Source: Pseudomonas protegens
GTDB lineage: Bacteria > Pseudomonadota > Gammaproteobacteria > Pseudomonadales > Pseudomonadaceae
Direction: 5' to 3'
Assembly (NCBI RefSeq): GCF_003363755.1
Contig: NZ_CP031396.1
Coordinates: 5,674,501 to 5,738,500, forward strand
Length of the DNA stretch: 64,000 nt
Below the pieces are notes generated by a model. The model was not told where the DNA came from. It searched no databases and saw nothing but the letters and a program-made list of their open reading frames with translations. This document shows, one piece after another, positions 44,825 to 53,140 of the stretch. Positions within the stretch are counted from its first letter, which is position 1, and each line of letters opens with the position of its first letter. Both the position numbers and the translations under genes were made by a program.

Positions 44825-45655
44825 ATGCATCCCGCAGCCGAACATTCGCCGCTGGGCAAGTCCAGTGAATACGTTTCCACTTACACGCCATCCCTGCTGT
44901 TCCCGATTCCCCGGGCAGCAAAATGGGCCGAGCTGGGCTTGAGTGCCGATACCCTGCCGTATAAGGGAGTGGATTTCTGGAACTGCTTCGAATTGTCCTG
45001 GCTGCTGCCTTCAGGCAAGCCGGTGGTGGCCATTGGTGAATTCAGTATTCCTGCAGATTCGCCGAACATCATCGAGTCCAAGTCTTTCAAGCTGTACCTC
45101 AACTCGTTGAACCAGACCCCCTTCGCTGATCGAGCGACGCTTGAGGCAACTTTGCGTCAGGATCTCTCGGCCGCCGCAGGCAAGCCCGTAGGGGTGCGTA
45201 TTCGCAGCCTTGGGGAGGTCGAGGCGCAAGGTGTGGTGGCACTGCCAGGCATTTGCATCGACGAGCTGGATATCAGTGTCGACAGCTATGAGCATCCGCG
45301 ACCTGAGCTGCTGCGTTGCGATGATTCGCAAGTGGTGGAGGAAAGCGTGCACAGCCACTTGCTCAAATCCAATTGCCCTGTGACCAGCCAGCCGGACTGG
45401 GGCAGTGTCGTGGTGGAGTACCGTGGCGCGGCGCTGGATCACGCCAGCCTGCTGGCCTATCTGGTGAGTTTCCGTCAACACTCGGACTTCCATGAGCAAT
45501 GCGTGGAGCGGATTTTCCTTGATCTGCAGCGGTTGCTCAAACCCGAGAAACTCACCGTCTACGCTCGCTATGTGCGTCGCGGCGGGCTGGATATCAATCC
45601 GTACCGCAGTACCGAAACCATGGAGTTCGCCAATCAGCGATTGGTTCGCCAGTAA
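44825..45655 (+). CDS. queF: NADPH-dependent 7-cyano-7-deazaguanine reductase
   Basis: Reduces preQ0 to preQ1 in queuosine synthesis for tRNA modification. The 276-residue product is the long bimodular QueF (like E. coli). The QueF motif ESKSFKLYLNS is at residues 84-94 and the catalytic cysteine is C184 in KSNCPVTSQPDW, with aspartate 191 following. The N- and C-terminal T-folds are both complete. ATG 44825 lies in the right position. It is followed by a terminator shared with the convergent DUF4404 gene. Confidence 0.96.
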   Translation: MHPAAEHSPLGKSSEYVSTYTPSLLFPIPRAAKWAELGLSADTLPYKGVDFWNCFELSWLLPSGKPVVAIGEFSIPADSPNIIESKSFKLYLNSLNQTPFADRATLEATLRQDLSAAAGKPVGVRIRSLGEVEAQGVVALPGICIDELDISVDSYEHPRPELLRCDDSQVVEESVHSHLLKSNCPVTSQPDWGSVVVEYRGAALDHASLLAYLVSFRQHSDFHEQCVERIFLDLQRLLKPEKLTVYARYVRRGGLDINPYRSTETMEFANQRLVRQ

Positions 45656-45660
45656 GCAGA

Positions 45661-45692
45661 AGCCCCGCAAATGATGCGGGGCTTTGTTTTTA
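45661..45692. terminator. bidirectional terminator after queF
   Basis: A stem AGCCCCGC / GCGGGGCT with a seven-base loop is followed by TTGTTTTTAT; on the minus strand it is followed by TTCTG. Confidence 0.9.
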
Positions 45693-45715
45693 TGGGGCGG
45701 TGTTATCGGGCGCTA

Positions 45716-45979
45716 TCAGATACCGATGTTGCCCAGGGTCTGGACGATATTGCGCAGGGTTCCGGCGATGGCCGGATGTTCCAGTTCGAAGCGTTCCACT
45801 GCCAGGTTGACGCCGTCGGCGAGGCTGGCGTCGTGGGTGCTGGTCTCCAGCTTGAGTTGCAGTTCGATCTGCTGCATCAGTTCCTGCAGATTGGCGCGCT
45901 CGGCTTCCGAAAGCGGTGGGTTCTGCTCCAATTGCTCGCGCAGGGTATCGAGTTGTTCTTGCAGTTCGCGGGCAGGCAT
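45716..45979 (-). CDS. DUF4404 family protein
   Basis: An 87-residue helical protein, mostly coiled coil (residues 3-45, ELQEQLDTLREQLEQN), ending in the conserved FELEHPAIAGTLRNIVQTLGNIGI of DUF4404. No membrane segment is present. The start at 45979 follows GGGAG. Function of the family is unknown. It is convergent with queF and lies upstream of, but separated from, the HAD-like gene by 120 bases. Confidence 0.85.
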   Translation of the reverse strand: MPARELQEQLDTLREQLEQNPPLSEAERANLQELMQQIELQLKLETSTHDASLADGVNLAVERFELEHPAIAGTLRNIVQTLGNIGI

Positions 45980-46101
45980 GGCGTTCTCCCTTTATTGATA
46001 GGCACAGGGATGGACCGCGCGTTTGAGGCAAAGGTCCATGCCCACGGCTTAGAGTAATCCACTCCCGGGCACTGTGCATGATCCTGATCAACAGGCTTAT
46101 G

Positions 46102-46722
46102 TCAGGGTTTTTCACCTTTGAGCCGGCGCAGTTCGATGTCCGCCAGGCAGGTGTTCAGGTCCCCCAGGTGGTCGATGACCGAGTGCACCCCCAGGCCGAA
46201 GAGTTGCAGGGTGGCCTTGCCGCGCTTGAGTTCGCGCTCCTGCTGGCTCAGAGCCTGCCATTCACTAGGCGTCAGGCCGCACAGGGACCCGCAGGAGGCC
46301 AGACCTATGGTCCAGAGACCGGCGTTGAGCCCTGACTGCAGAAGTTGCGGTTCGCCGCTGACCAGTACACAACCCTCGAGGCGGGACACCTTGAGGGTCA
46401 TCAGCGCCTGCCAGCAGGCGTCGGGAGCGGGCCAGGGAGCGGGGGCGGCTGGGGTGGGTTTGATCCAGTCGGGCAGGGCGGCGGCCAGGTGGCTGCTGCT
46501 GGCGCAGGGTAGTTGCTCAAGCCAGGCGCAGGGAATGCCCAGTTGTTGCAGATGACGCAAGGTGTCCAAAGCCCCTGGCGTGGTCCGGACCTGTTCCGGG
46601 CCAGGGTGCGTGGTGGTTTGCAGGCGCGTGCGCGCACCGAAATCCACCAGGCAGCCACTGAGGCCGAAGAGCACCGCGGTCAATGGCGCTGCAGTCTGGG
46701 CTAAGGCATCGGCGTGGGGCAT
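46102..46722 (-). CDS. HAD-like (phosphonatase-like) protein lacking the nucleophile
   Basis: A 206-residue protein of the HAD superfamily. The first motif, AVLFGLSGCLVDFGAR near residue 16-31, aligns with phosphonoacetaldehyde hydrolase VILDWAGTxVDFG, but the catalytic aspartate is Gly. Residues TPGALDTLRHLQQLGIPCAWLEQLP and LEGCVLVSGEPQLLQSGLNAGLWTIGLA keep the HAD fold, including motif with the usual GDxxxD region read as SGEPQLLQSG, also without the acidic residues. Only a small cap or none is present. The start at 46722 has AAGGA upstream. It is probably not a phosphatase; function unknown. Confidence 0.75.
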   Translation of the reverse strand: MPHADALAQTAAPLTAVLFGLSGCLVDFGARTRLQTTTHPGPEQVRTTPGALDTLRHLQQLGIPCAWLEQLPCASSSHLAAALPDWIKPTPAAPAPWPAPDACWQALMTLKVSRLEGCVLVSGEPQLLQSGLNAGLWTIGLASCGSLCGLTPSEWQALSQQERELKRGKATLQLFGLGVHSVIDHLGDLNTCLADIELRRLKGEKP

Positions 46723-46926
46723 ATCAACGTCCTTGAAATTCTTCTCCAGGCTAGCCGGGGAAGATGACATGCAGGTGACAGTGAGGTGAATGCGAACAGG
46801 ATTGATTGACTGATGCCTCCAGGCTGCTTGCAGTGATGCTGCCTAAACAGGCCTATCCGCTTTATACTCCTCGACCTAACCTCAGGGCATAGCCCCACGA
46901 GAGAACAATCCAAGGAGTTTCCTGCT

Positions 46927-47613
46927 ATGCGCTGGAGCCGTTATCTAGTTCCGCTATGTATGAGTGCCGGTGTGACGCTGGCTCCCCTGGCCGCCCAGGC
47001 GGCCGAAGAGGACCCGTGGGAAAGCATCAACCGTCCCATCTTCACGTTCAACGACACCCTTGATACCTATGCCCTGAAGCCGTTGGCCCAAGGCTACCAG
47101 GCGGTGACGCCGCAGTTTCTGGAAGACGGTATCCACAACATGTTCCGCAACCTCGGTGACGTCGGCAACCTGGCCAACGACATCCTCCAGGCCAAGCCTC
47201 GTGCCGCCGGTGTGGATACTGCGCGCCTGCTGATGAACACCACGTTGGGGCTGGCGGGCTTCTTTGACGTCGGTACCCAGATGGGCCTGCAGCGCAATGA
47301 CGAAGACTTTGGCCAGACCCTCGGCTATTGGGGCGTGGGCAGCGGTCCTTACGTGATGCTGCCGTTGCTGGGCCCTAGCACCCTGCGTGACGCGCCGGCC
47401 AAGTATGTGGACAGCTACACCTTGCCTTATCGCTACATGAACGACATCCCTGCGCGCAACATCACCATGGGCGTGAATGTGGTTGATACTCGTGCCAGCC
47501 TGCTGGCTGCGGACAAGCTGATTCGCGGTGATCGCTACACCTTTGTGCGCAATGCCTATCTGCAGAATCGTGAATTCAAGGTCAAGGATGGTCAGGTCGA
47601 AGACGACTTCTGA
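46927..47613 (+). CDS. mlaA: MlaA (VacJ) family outer-membrane lipid asymmetry protein
   Basis: Removes misplaced phospholipids from the outer leaflet of the outer membrane and passes them to MlaC. The 228-residue product has a signal peptide (MRWSRYLVPLCMSAGVTLAPLAAQA) followed by EEDPWESINRPIFTFNDTLDTYALKPLAQGY, the MlaA hallmark, and later GYWGVGSGPYVMLPLLGPSTLRDA. E. coli MlaA is a lipoprotein, but no lipobox cysteine is visible at the cleavage region here; the only Cys lies within the signal. AGGAG precedes ATG 46927. It forms its own transcription unit with a strong terminator behind. Confidence 0.93.
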   Translation: MRWSRYLVPLCMSAGVTLAPLAAQAAEEDPWESINRPIFTFNDTLDTYALKPLAQGYQAVTPQFLEDGIHNMFRNLGDVGNLANDILQAKPRAAGVDTARLLMNTTLGLAGFFDVGTQMGLQRNDEDFGQTLGYWGVGSGPYVMLPLLGPSTLRDAPAKYVDSYTLPYRYMNDIPARNITMGVNVVDTRASLLAADKLIRGDRYTFVRNAYLQNREFKVKDGQVEDDF

Positions 47614-47641
47614 TCGGGCGACTGTCTTGCAGAAACTGAAA

Positions 47642-47665
47642 AGGCGGCCATCAGGCCGCCTTTTT
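47642..47665. terminator. bidirectional terminator after mlaA
   Basis: A perfect 8-bp stem AGGCGGCC / GGCCGCCT with a four-base loop is followed by TTTT; the minus strand also has T-run, serving the PilZ gene. Confidence 0.92.
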
Positions 47666-47679
47666 CATGGACGGAAGTT

Positions 47680-47979
47680 TTACTTCATCTTAAGGATTGT
47701 AAGCCCAAGTTTCTGGTCGCCACCCTCCTGTGAGTTGACCCAGACCACTTCGGTCTCCGCTTCCAGGCCTCTGAGGGCTGCATGTTCCGAGTCGATACGC
47801 ACACTCAGTAGGTCGCCGACCTGAAATGAGCGAGGCGCCTGGACCTGCATGCCGCTGCTGGAAAGGTCAATGCAGACCGCTTCTATCACCTGTCCCTGGT
47901 GGATCAGCGTGACCTCGGCATCCACCCGCATACGGATGTAATCGCGCTTTTCACTGTAGTCACGCTGGTTCTGATTCAT
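47680..47979 (-). CDS. PilZ domain protein (99 aa)
   Basis: Single-domain PilZ receptor for c-di-GMP. The canonical motif RxxxR is present as KRDYIRMRV (residues 12-18) and D-x-S-x-x-G as DLSSSGMQV near residue 37-44, so ligand binding is likely. No other domain is present, so it must act by protein contact. ATG 47979 (MNQNQRDYSE) is preferred since GGA lies at the right distance; 47988 is an in-frame alternative. Convergent with mlaA. Confidence 0.9.
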   Translation of the reverse strand: MNQNQRDYSEKRDYIRMRVDAEVTLIHQGQVIEAVCIDLSSSGMQVQAPRSFQVGDLLSVRIDSEHAALRGLEAETEVVWVNSQEGGDQKLGLTILKMK

Positions 47980-48254
47980 GGGTTCCATCCTGCGATTGAG
48001 TTGCGGTTTTAGCGGTTTTTATAACTCCCGGTGATTTGCGGTGTAAAGACGTCAGGCGACCATCGGCATGAGCTTGAAACGCCCCGCGGATGGGAGTACC
48101 GTCTGCGCCTTAGAAGGGCACCTCTGATGAGCGGGCGTGCAGGGCTGAAGGTCCTGGCTCCACTTCAGAGTGGCTAGAAAGCGAATCCAGTAGCGTGCGC
48201 CAGGCCTTGGGCCAAGCCACCTACGCCAACCTAATTCTGGCGCCGTTTGCCCAC

Positions 48255-49436
48255 ATGCAAAAAACCAGTGCCACGCTGCTGATAATCGATGACGACGAAG
48301 TAGTACGCGCGAGTCTCGCGGCCTATTTGGAAGACAGTGGCTTCAGCGTACTGCAGGCTGCTAACGGCCAGCAGGGTCTTCAGGTATTCCAGCGCGACAA
48401 CCCCGATCTGGTGATCTGCGATCTGCGCATGCCGCAGATGGGCGGTCTCGAACTTATCCGTCAAGTGACCGAGTTGTCGCCGCAAACCCCGGTGATAGTG
48501 GTTTCGGGGGCGGGCGTGATGAATGACGCGGTTGAAGCACTGCGCCTGGGTGCGGCGGACTACCTGATCAAGCCTCTGGAAGATCTGGCCGTGCTCGAGC
48601 ACTCTGTGCGTCGAGCCCTGGATCGAGCGCGCTTGTTGCTGGAAAACCAGCGTTATCGAGAAAAGCTCGAAGCCGCCAACCGCGAACTCGAGGCCAGCCT
48701 CAATCTGCTTCAGGAAGATCAGAACGCCGGTCGCCAGGTGCAGATGAACATGCTGCCCACCAGTCCCTGGTCGATTGATGAGTTTAATTTCGCGCACCAG
48801 ATCATCCCTTCGCTCTACCTGTCGGGGGATTTCGTCGACTACTTCCGCGTCGACGAGCGTCGGGTTGCCTTCTACCTGGCTGACGTTTCCGGCCATGGCG
48901 CGTCATCGGCCTTCGTCACCGTGCTGTTGAAGTTCATGACCACGCGCCTGCTGTTCGAGTCCAAGCGCAACGGTACCTTGCCGGAATTCAAGCCTTCGGA
49001 AGTGCTGGGCCATATCAACCGTGGCCTGATCAGTTGTAAGCTGGGCAAACACGTCACGATGGTCGGTGGAGTTATCGACGAGGAGACTGGTTTGTTGACC
49101 TATAGCATTGGCGGGCACTTGCCGTTGCCGGTGTTGTACACACCAGACAGTGTGCGTTATCTGGAAGGGCGTGGTTTGCCGGTGGGGCTGTTCAACGAGG
49201 CTACCTATGAAGACCACATTCTGGAACTGCCCCCGGTGTTCAGCTTGACGCTGATGTCCGATGGCATTCTGGACCTTTTGCCCGAACCTACACTCAAAGA
49301 AAAAGAAGCGGCCTTGCCTGAACGGGTGAGAGCTGCGGGCGGCAGCCTGGATGGCCTGCGGCAAGTTTTTGGATTGGCCACGCTAGGGGAGATGCCGGAT
49401 GATATCGCCCTGTTAGTGTTGAGCAGGAACCTTTAA
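48255..49436 (+). CDS. rssB: response regulator with PP2C phosphatase domain (RssB-type)
   Basis: Response regulator with N-terminal receiver (Asp56 in LVICDLRMP, residue count from ATG 48255; lysine in DYLIKPLED near 106), a helical linker (residues about 120-155, coiled) and a C-terminal PPM/PP2C phosphatase domain. The metal-binding aspartates are visible in SGDFVDYF, ADVSGHG, LMSDGIL and DDIALL, so unlike the E. coli RssB this enzyme may be active. The downstream STAS gene overlaps it by one base. Total 393 residues, as recalled for pseudomonads. The region 47989-48254 holds no gene that I can see. Confidence 0.9.
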   Translation: MQKTSATLLIIDDDEVVRASLAAYLEDSGFSVLQAANGQQGLQVFQRDNPDLVICDLRMPQMGGLELIRQVTELSPQTPVIVVSGAGVMNDAVEALRLGAADYLIKPLEDLAVLEHSVRRALDRARLLLENQRYREKLEAANRELEASLNLLQEDQNAGRQVQMNMLPTSPWSIDEFNFAHQIIPSLYLSGDFVDYFRVDERRVAFYLADVSGHGASSAFVTVLLKFMTTRLLFESKRNGTLPEFKPSEVLGHINRGLISCKLGKHVTMVGGVIDEETGLLTYSIGGHLPLPVLYTPDSVRYLEGRGLPVGLFNEATYEDHILELPPVFSLTLMSDGILDLLPEPTLKEKEAALPERVRAAGGSLDGLRQVFGLATLGEMPDDIALLVLSRNL

Positions 49437-49918
49437 TGAGTACCGGTAGAATCCAGTTCGCCGAGCAGGACGGCACTTTTGTCCTGAAGTTCATCGGTGA
49501 AGTGCGCCTGACCCTGTGTTCGGCGTTGGATGCGACTATTGAGCGGATTTTCACTGCGCTGAATTTCTCGGCGATCGTGATCGACCTCACTGAAACCCGC
49601 AGCATCGACAGTACTACTCTGGGCCTGCTGGCCAAGTTGTCGATCCTATCGCGGCAGAAGGTAGGTCTATTGCCCACCGTCGTCACCACCCACGAAGACA
49701 TTACCCGGCTGTTGCAGTCCATGGGCTTCGATCAGGTGTTCAACATCGTCGATCGTCCGATTCCTTGCCCGGAATGCCTGGCCGACTTGCCTTCCCAGGA
49801 CCAGTCGGAAGAAGTGGTGCGGATTAAGGTCCTGGAGGCTCACAAGATCCTGATGGGGCTCAACGACTCCAACCGCGAAGCCTTCCACGATCTGGTGAAC
49901 GCTCTGGAGCGTCACTGA
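49436..49918 (+). CDS. rssC: STAS-domain anti-sigma factor antagonist (RssC-type)
   Basis: Single-domain STAS protein of 160 residues with a C-terminal extension. The core VLKFIGEVRLTLCSALDATIERIF and IDLTETRSIDSTTLGLLAKLSIL contains the usual phosphorylatable serine/threonine region (DSTTLG near residue 61-66). The C-terminal part (from about residue 100: CPECLADLPSQ, with a CxxC pair) is extra, and ends in a predicted helix EAHKILMGLNDSNREAFHDLVNALE. It starts inside the rssB stop (TAATG), so the two are translationally coupled. Likely substrate of the RssB phosphatase and part of a partner-switching module controlling sigma activity; the kinase is not here. Confidence 0.85.
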   Translation: MSTGRIQFAEQDGTFVLKFIGEVRLTLCSALDATIERIFTALNFSAIVIDLTETRSIDSTTLGLLAKLSILSRQKVGLLPTVVTTHEDITRLLQSMGFDQVFNIVDRPIPCPECLADLPSQDQSEEVVRIKVLEAHKILMGLNDSNREAFHDLVNALERH

Positions 49919-49938
49919 CTCGCTGAAACAACATGCGT

Positions 49939-49973
49939 AAAAAAGGGCGAACCTGTGAGGGTTCGCCCTTTTT
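49939..49973. terminator. bidirectional terminator between rssC and transaldolase
   Basis: A 9-bp perfect stem GGGCGAACC / GGTTCGCCC flanked by A-run and T-run between convergent genes. Confidence 0.94.
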
Positions 49974-49990
49974 GCGTTGGTACTGAGCAA

Positions 49991-50917
49991 TCAGAGCTTG
50001 GCAGCCAGCAGGGCTTCGAGTTTTTCCTGGTCACGGGCAAACTGACGAATGCCTTCGGCCAGTTTCTCAGTGGCCATGGCGTCTTCATTGGAGGCCCAGC
50101 GGAACTGCGATTCGTTCAGGCTCTGACGGGCTTCGCCGGTCTTGCCCGGGCTCAGCTTGCGCTCTAGCTGGCCAGTGTCGGCTGCCAGCTTCTCGATCAG
50201 GTCTGGGCTGATGGTAAGGCGGTCACAGCCGGCCAGTTGCTCGATCTGGTTCAGGTTGCGGAAGCTGGCCCCCATGACTACGGTCTTGTAGTCGTTGGCC
50301 TTGTAGTAGTTGTAGATGCGTGTGACCGACTGTACGCCCGGATCATCGGCGCCGGTGTAGTCGCTGCCGTTGGCTTTTTTGTACCAATCGTAGATCCGAC
50401 CCACAAATGGCGAGATCAGGAAGACTCCGGCCTCGGCGCAGGCCACGGCCTGAGCGAAGGAAAACAGCAGGGTCAGGTTGGTCTGGATGCCTTCACGCTC
50501 CAGCTTCTCGGCGGCACGAATGCCCTCCCAGGTGGAAGCGATTTTGATCAGCACTCGATCGCGTCCTACGCCAGCCTTTTCATAGAGTTCGACCAGGCGA
50601 TGGGCGCGTTTGAGCATCGCGTCGGTGTCGAACGACAGCCGGGCGTCCACTTCAGTGGAAATACGACCGGGAATGACCTTGAGAATCTCCTGGCCGACAG
50701 CCACGCCAAAGCGATCGCTGGCCAGACCGACATCACCCTTGCAGTCGCTGACGCAAGCGTTCAACAGGTCGGCATAGCCAGGAATGGCTGCAGCCTTGAG
50801 CAGCAGCGAAGGGTTGGTGGTGGCATCCACCGGCTTGACCCGGGCGATAGCGTCGAAGTCGCCGGTATCGGCTACCACGGTAGTGATTTTCTTCAGTTGT
50901 TCCAGCTTGGAAGTCAT
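49991..50917 (-). CDS. tal: transaldolase
   Basis: Pentose phosphate pathway enzyme transferring dihydroxyacetone between sugar phosphates. The 308-residue product is the TalB type: it begins MTSKLEQLKKITTVVADTGDFDAI, with DATTNPSLLLKAA near 31, the Schiff-base lysine in VLIKIASTWEGI near 132, and YKKANGSDYTGADDPGV. Length agrees with TalB (about 317). It is convergent with rssC and separate from dusA. Confidence 0.96.
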   Translation of the reverse strand: MTSKLEQLKKITTVVADTGDFDAIARVKPVDATTNPSLLLKAAAIPGYADLLNACVSDCKGDVGLASDRFGVAVGQEILKVIPGRISTEVDARLSFDTDAMLKRAHRLVELYEKAGVGRDRVLIKIASTWEGIRAAEKLEREGIQTNLTLLFSFAQAVACAEAGVFLISPFVGRIYDWYKKANGSDYTGADDPGVQSVTRIYNYYKANDYKTVVMGASFRNLNQIEQLAGCDRLTISPDLIEKLAADTGQLERKLSPGKTGEARQSLNESQFRWASNEDAMATEKLAEGIRQFARDQEKLEALLAAKL

Positions 50918-51095
50918 GAGCGTGCTCTGTCCTATGGGTCTGATGACATTACCCGAGCGCTGTCAGGCGCTCAAGGGCGCGGAAGGCTTACAACGGCCCC
51001 AAGGGCGGAGGCCTGAAAACAGGTGTTTGAATGCTGGGGCGTGATTCAGGTAATTGAGATACCAAAAGCCACATCAGGTTCAACCCGGCTGATGG

Positions 51096-52097
51096 TTAAC
51101 GCCCTTCAAGCAGTTGCCCGGCCTGATCCAGCAGGCCCAATGGGTCCTTGGTCTTGTGAATATCCACCGACAACAACTGGCGAAACTTGCGAGCCCCAGG
51201 GAAGCCCGTCCCCAGTCCCAGCACATGGCGAGTGATGTGGTGCATCGCGCCACCGCAAGCCAGATGCTCGGCAATATATGGTCGCAGTTGTGCCAAGGCC
51301 TCGGCCCGGGAAATGACCGGTGCGGTGCTGCCGAACAGCTGTTGGTCCACCTCGGCCAGCAGATAGGGATTGTGATAGGCCTCACGACCCAACATCACCC
51401 CATCAAAGGTCTGCAGATGTTCATGGCAGGCCTCCAGGGTCTTGATTCCACCGTTAAGGATGACTTCCAGCTGCGGGAAATCCGCCTTCAACTGTGCTGC
51501 CACGTCATAGCGCAGCGGTGGAATATCCCGATTCTCCTTGGGCGATAGCCCTTCGAGAATCGCGATCCGCGCATGCACGGTAAAACTGGTGCAGCCGGCA
51601 TCCTGGACCTGGCCGACGAAATCACACAGTTCGGCATAACTGTCACGACCGTTGATCCCGATTCGATGCTTGACCGTCACCGGAATCGACACCGCATCGC
51701 GCATGGCCTTCACGCAATCGGCCACCAGCGCCGGATGCCCCATCAGGCAGGCGCCGATCATATTGTTCTGCACCCGATCGCTTGGGCAACCGACATTCAA
51801 GTTGACCTCGTCATAACCATGCTCCTGGGCCATGCGCGCGCAGGCCGCGAGGTCCGCCGGGTTACTGCCGCCCAGTTGCAGTGCCAAAGGATGTTCGGAC
51901 TGGTGATAGCGCAGGAAGCGCTCATGATCACCGTTGAGCAGCGCACCGGTGGTAACCATCTCGGTGTAGAGCAGGGTGTGTTTGGACAGTAGACGCAGGA
52001 AGAATCGGCAGTGACGGTCTGTCCAATCCATCATCGGCGCCACGGAGAAACGACGGGAAAAGGTTTGCTGTAAGGAGGCTTCGTTGTTCAAGGACAT
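51096..52097 (-). CDS. dusA: tRNA-dihydrouridine synthase DusA
   Basis: Flavoenzyme that reduces U20/U20a in tRNA. The 333-residue product has the N-terminal FMN-binding start RFSVAPMMDWTDRHCRFFLRLL typical of DusA (the extra W and DRH), the catalytic cysteine in NLNVGCPSDRV near residue 105, and the FMN phosphate loop DGVMLGREAYHNPYLLAEVD. VILNGGIKTLE is also typical. DusA rather than DusB/DusC is chosen from these blocks. ATG 52097 lies in the divergent-like gap before the glycan operon, which reads in the same direction. Confidence 0.93.
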   Translation of the reverse strand: MSLNNEASLQQTFSRRFSVAPMMDWTDRHCRFFLRLLSKHTLLYTEMVTTGALLNGDHERFLRYHQSEHPLALQLGGSNPADLAACARMAQEHGYDEVNLNVGCPSDRVQNNMIGACLMGHPALVADCVKAMRDAVSIPVTVKHRIGINGRDSYAELCDFVGQVQDAGCTSFTVHARIAILEGLSPKENRDIPPLRYDVAAQLKADFPQLEVILNGGIKTLEACHEHLQTFDGVMLGREAYHNPYLLAEVDQQLFGSTAPVISRAEALAQLRPYIAEHLACGGAMHHITRHVLGLGTGFPGARKFRQLLSVDIHKTKDPLGLLDQAGQLLEGR

Positions 52098-52240
52098 GAG
52101 GTTCTGCTTTGAGACGTTACGGCGGCAAATGAAGCAAGCTTCTTCGCATCGTGAACAAAAGATCTGATAGCGCGGAGTTTATCAGGAAAGCGCAGGGGCA
52201 ATTTGTTTGTCCCCGGGATGGACGGGGGACGATTGGTGAG

Positions 52241-53140
52241 TCATCGAGTTACGCCGACTATCTGCCTCAACCGCACCGCAGAGTAGTACCCCACCATTGC
52301 GCCGAACCTCAGCCATACCCCCGCGCAAATGCACCAGGAAAGAACCTTCGGATAATCATCACGAAAGAACTTGCCATAGAAGCGGATCATGCCTCGATGT
52401 TTATGCCATTCGACGAACAACGGGCGTGAGCGGCTGCAGGCGCCCCAGGCGTGAAAGATCTTTGCCTGGGGCACGAAGCAGACTTTCCAGCCCTCATGGC
52501 GAAAACGCATGCACAGGTCCAGGTCTTCGCAGTGCAGGAAATAGCCTTCGTCCCAGCCGCCGACGCTGTCCAGGGCTTCGCGTTTGACCAGCATGCAGGC
52601 GCCGGAAATGGCTTCGACGTTGGTTGGTCGGGTCGGCAGGGGCTCGCGGTGCAGGAGAAAGTCGGAAAACAAGCGGGGTGACAGCCAGGCCAGACCCGAG
52701 AGGTTGAGGGCGCGAACCACCGCTCGGCGTGGGGTCGGAAAGACTCGGCGACCACCGGGCTGCTCGCTACCGTCGAAATTGCACAGCAAGCCACCTGCCA
52801 TGCCCAGGTCTTTGGAGTGGCACAAGGCGCCGATCAGTCCTTGGAGCGCCCCGGGTTGCAGCACGGTGTCGGGGTTCAGGAACAGGATATGGGGCTGCGT
52901 GCACTGTGTGGCGCCGAGGTTGCAGGCAGCGGCAAAGCCAGTGTTGCTCGGGTTGCGCAGGATACTCAGGCGTTTGTCGGCACCGTAGCGGGTCAGCACC
53001 CGTTGCAGGCTGTCGTCGTGGGAGGCGTTGTCCACCAATACCAGTCTGCCGACACCCTGTGCCAGCACTGAGGCGACACACTCTTCCAGCAGAAGGCCAG
53101 CGTTGTAGTTGACCACCACCACGTCACAGGATTGCGGCAT
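52241..53140 (-). CDS. glycosyltransferase family 2 (rhamnosyltransferase-like)
   Basis: Inverting GT-A glycosyltransferase of 299 residues. The N-terminus CDVVVVNYNAGLLLEECVASVLAQ and VDNASHDDSL, followed by NTGFAAACNLGA and LFLNPDTV, are the nucleotide-sugar and DxD region of the GT2 family; the acidic metal motif is NPD rather than DxD, common in rhamnosyltransferase-like GT2s. The C-terminal amphipathic region with conserved EDLDLCMRFRHEGW is the acceptor-side ED motif. It begins 17 bases inside the GT4 gene upstream and is the last gene of the glycan operon. Sugar donor unknown. Confidence 0.88.
   Translation of the reverse strand: MPQSCDVVVVNYNAGLLLEECVASVLAQGVGRLVLVDNASHDDSLQRVLTRYGADKRLSILRNPSNTGFAAACNLGATQCTQPHILFLNPDTVLQPGALQGLIGALCHSKDLGMAGGLLCNFDGSEQPGGRRVFPTPRRAVVRALNLSGLAWLSPRLFSDFLLHREPLPTRPTNVEAISGACMLVKREALDSVGGWDEGYFLHCEDLDLCMRFRHEGWKVCFVPQAKIFHAWGACSRSRPLFVEWHKHRGMIRFYGKFFRDDYPKVLSWCICAGVWLRFGAMVGYYSAVRLRQIVGVTR

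Noticed and set aside
52098..52240. GGGGCAATTTGTTTGTCCCC near 52195 as terminator of the glycan operon
   Set aside because: The stem has a bulge and there is no T-run on the minus strand; too weak to annotate.
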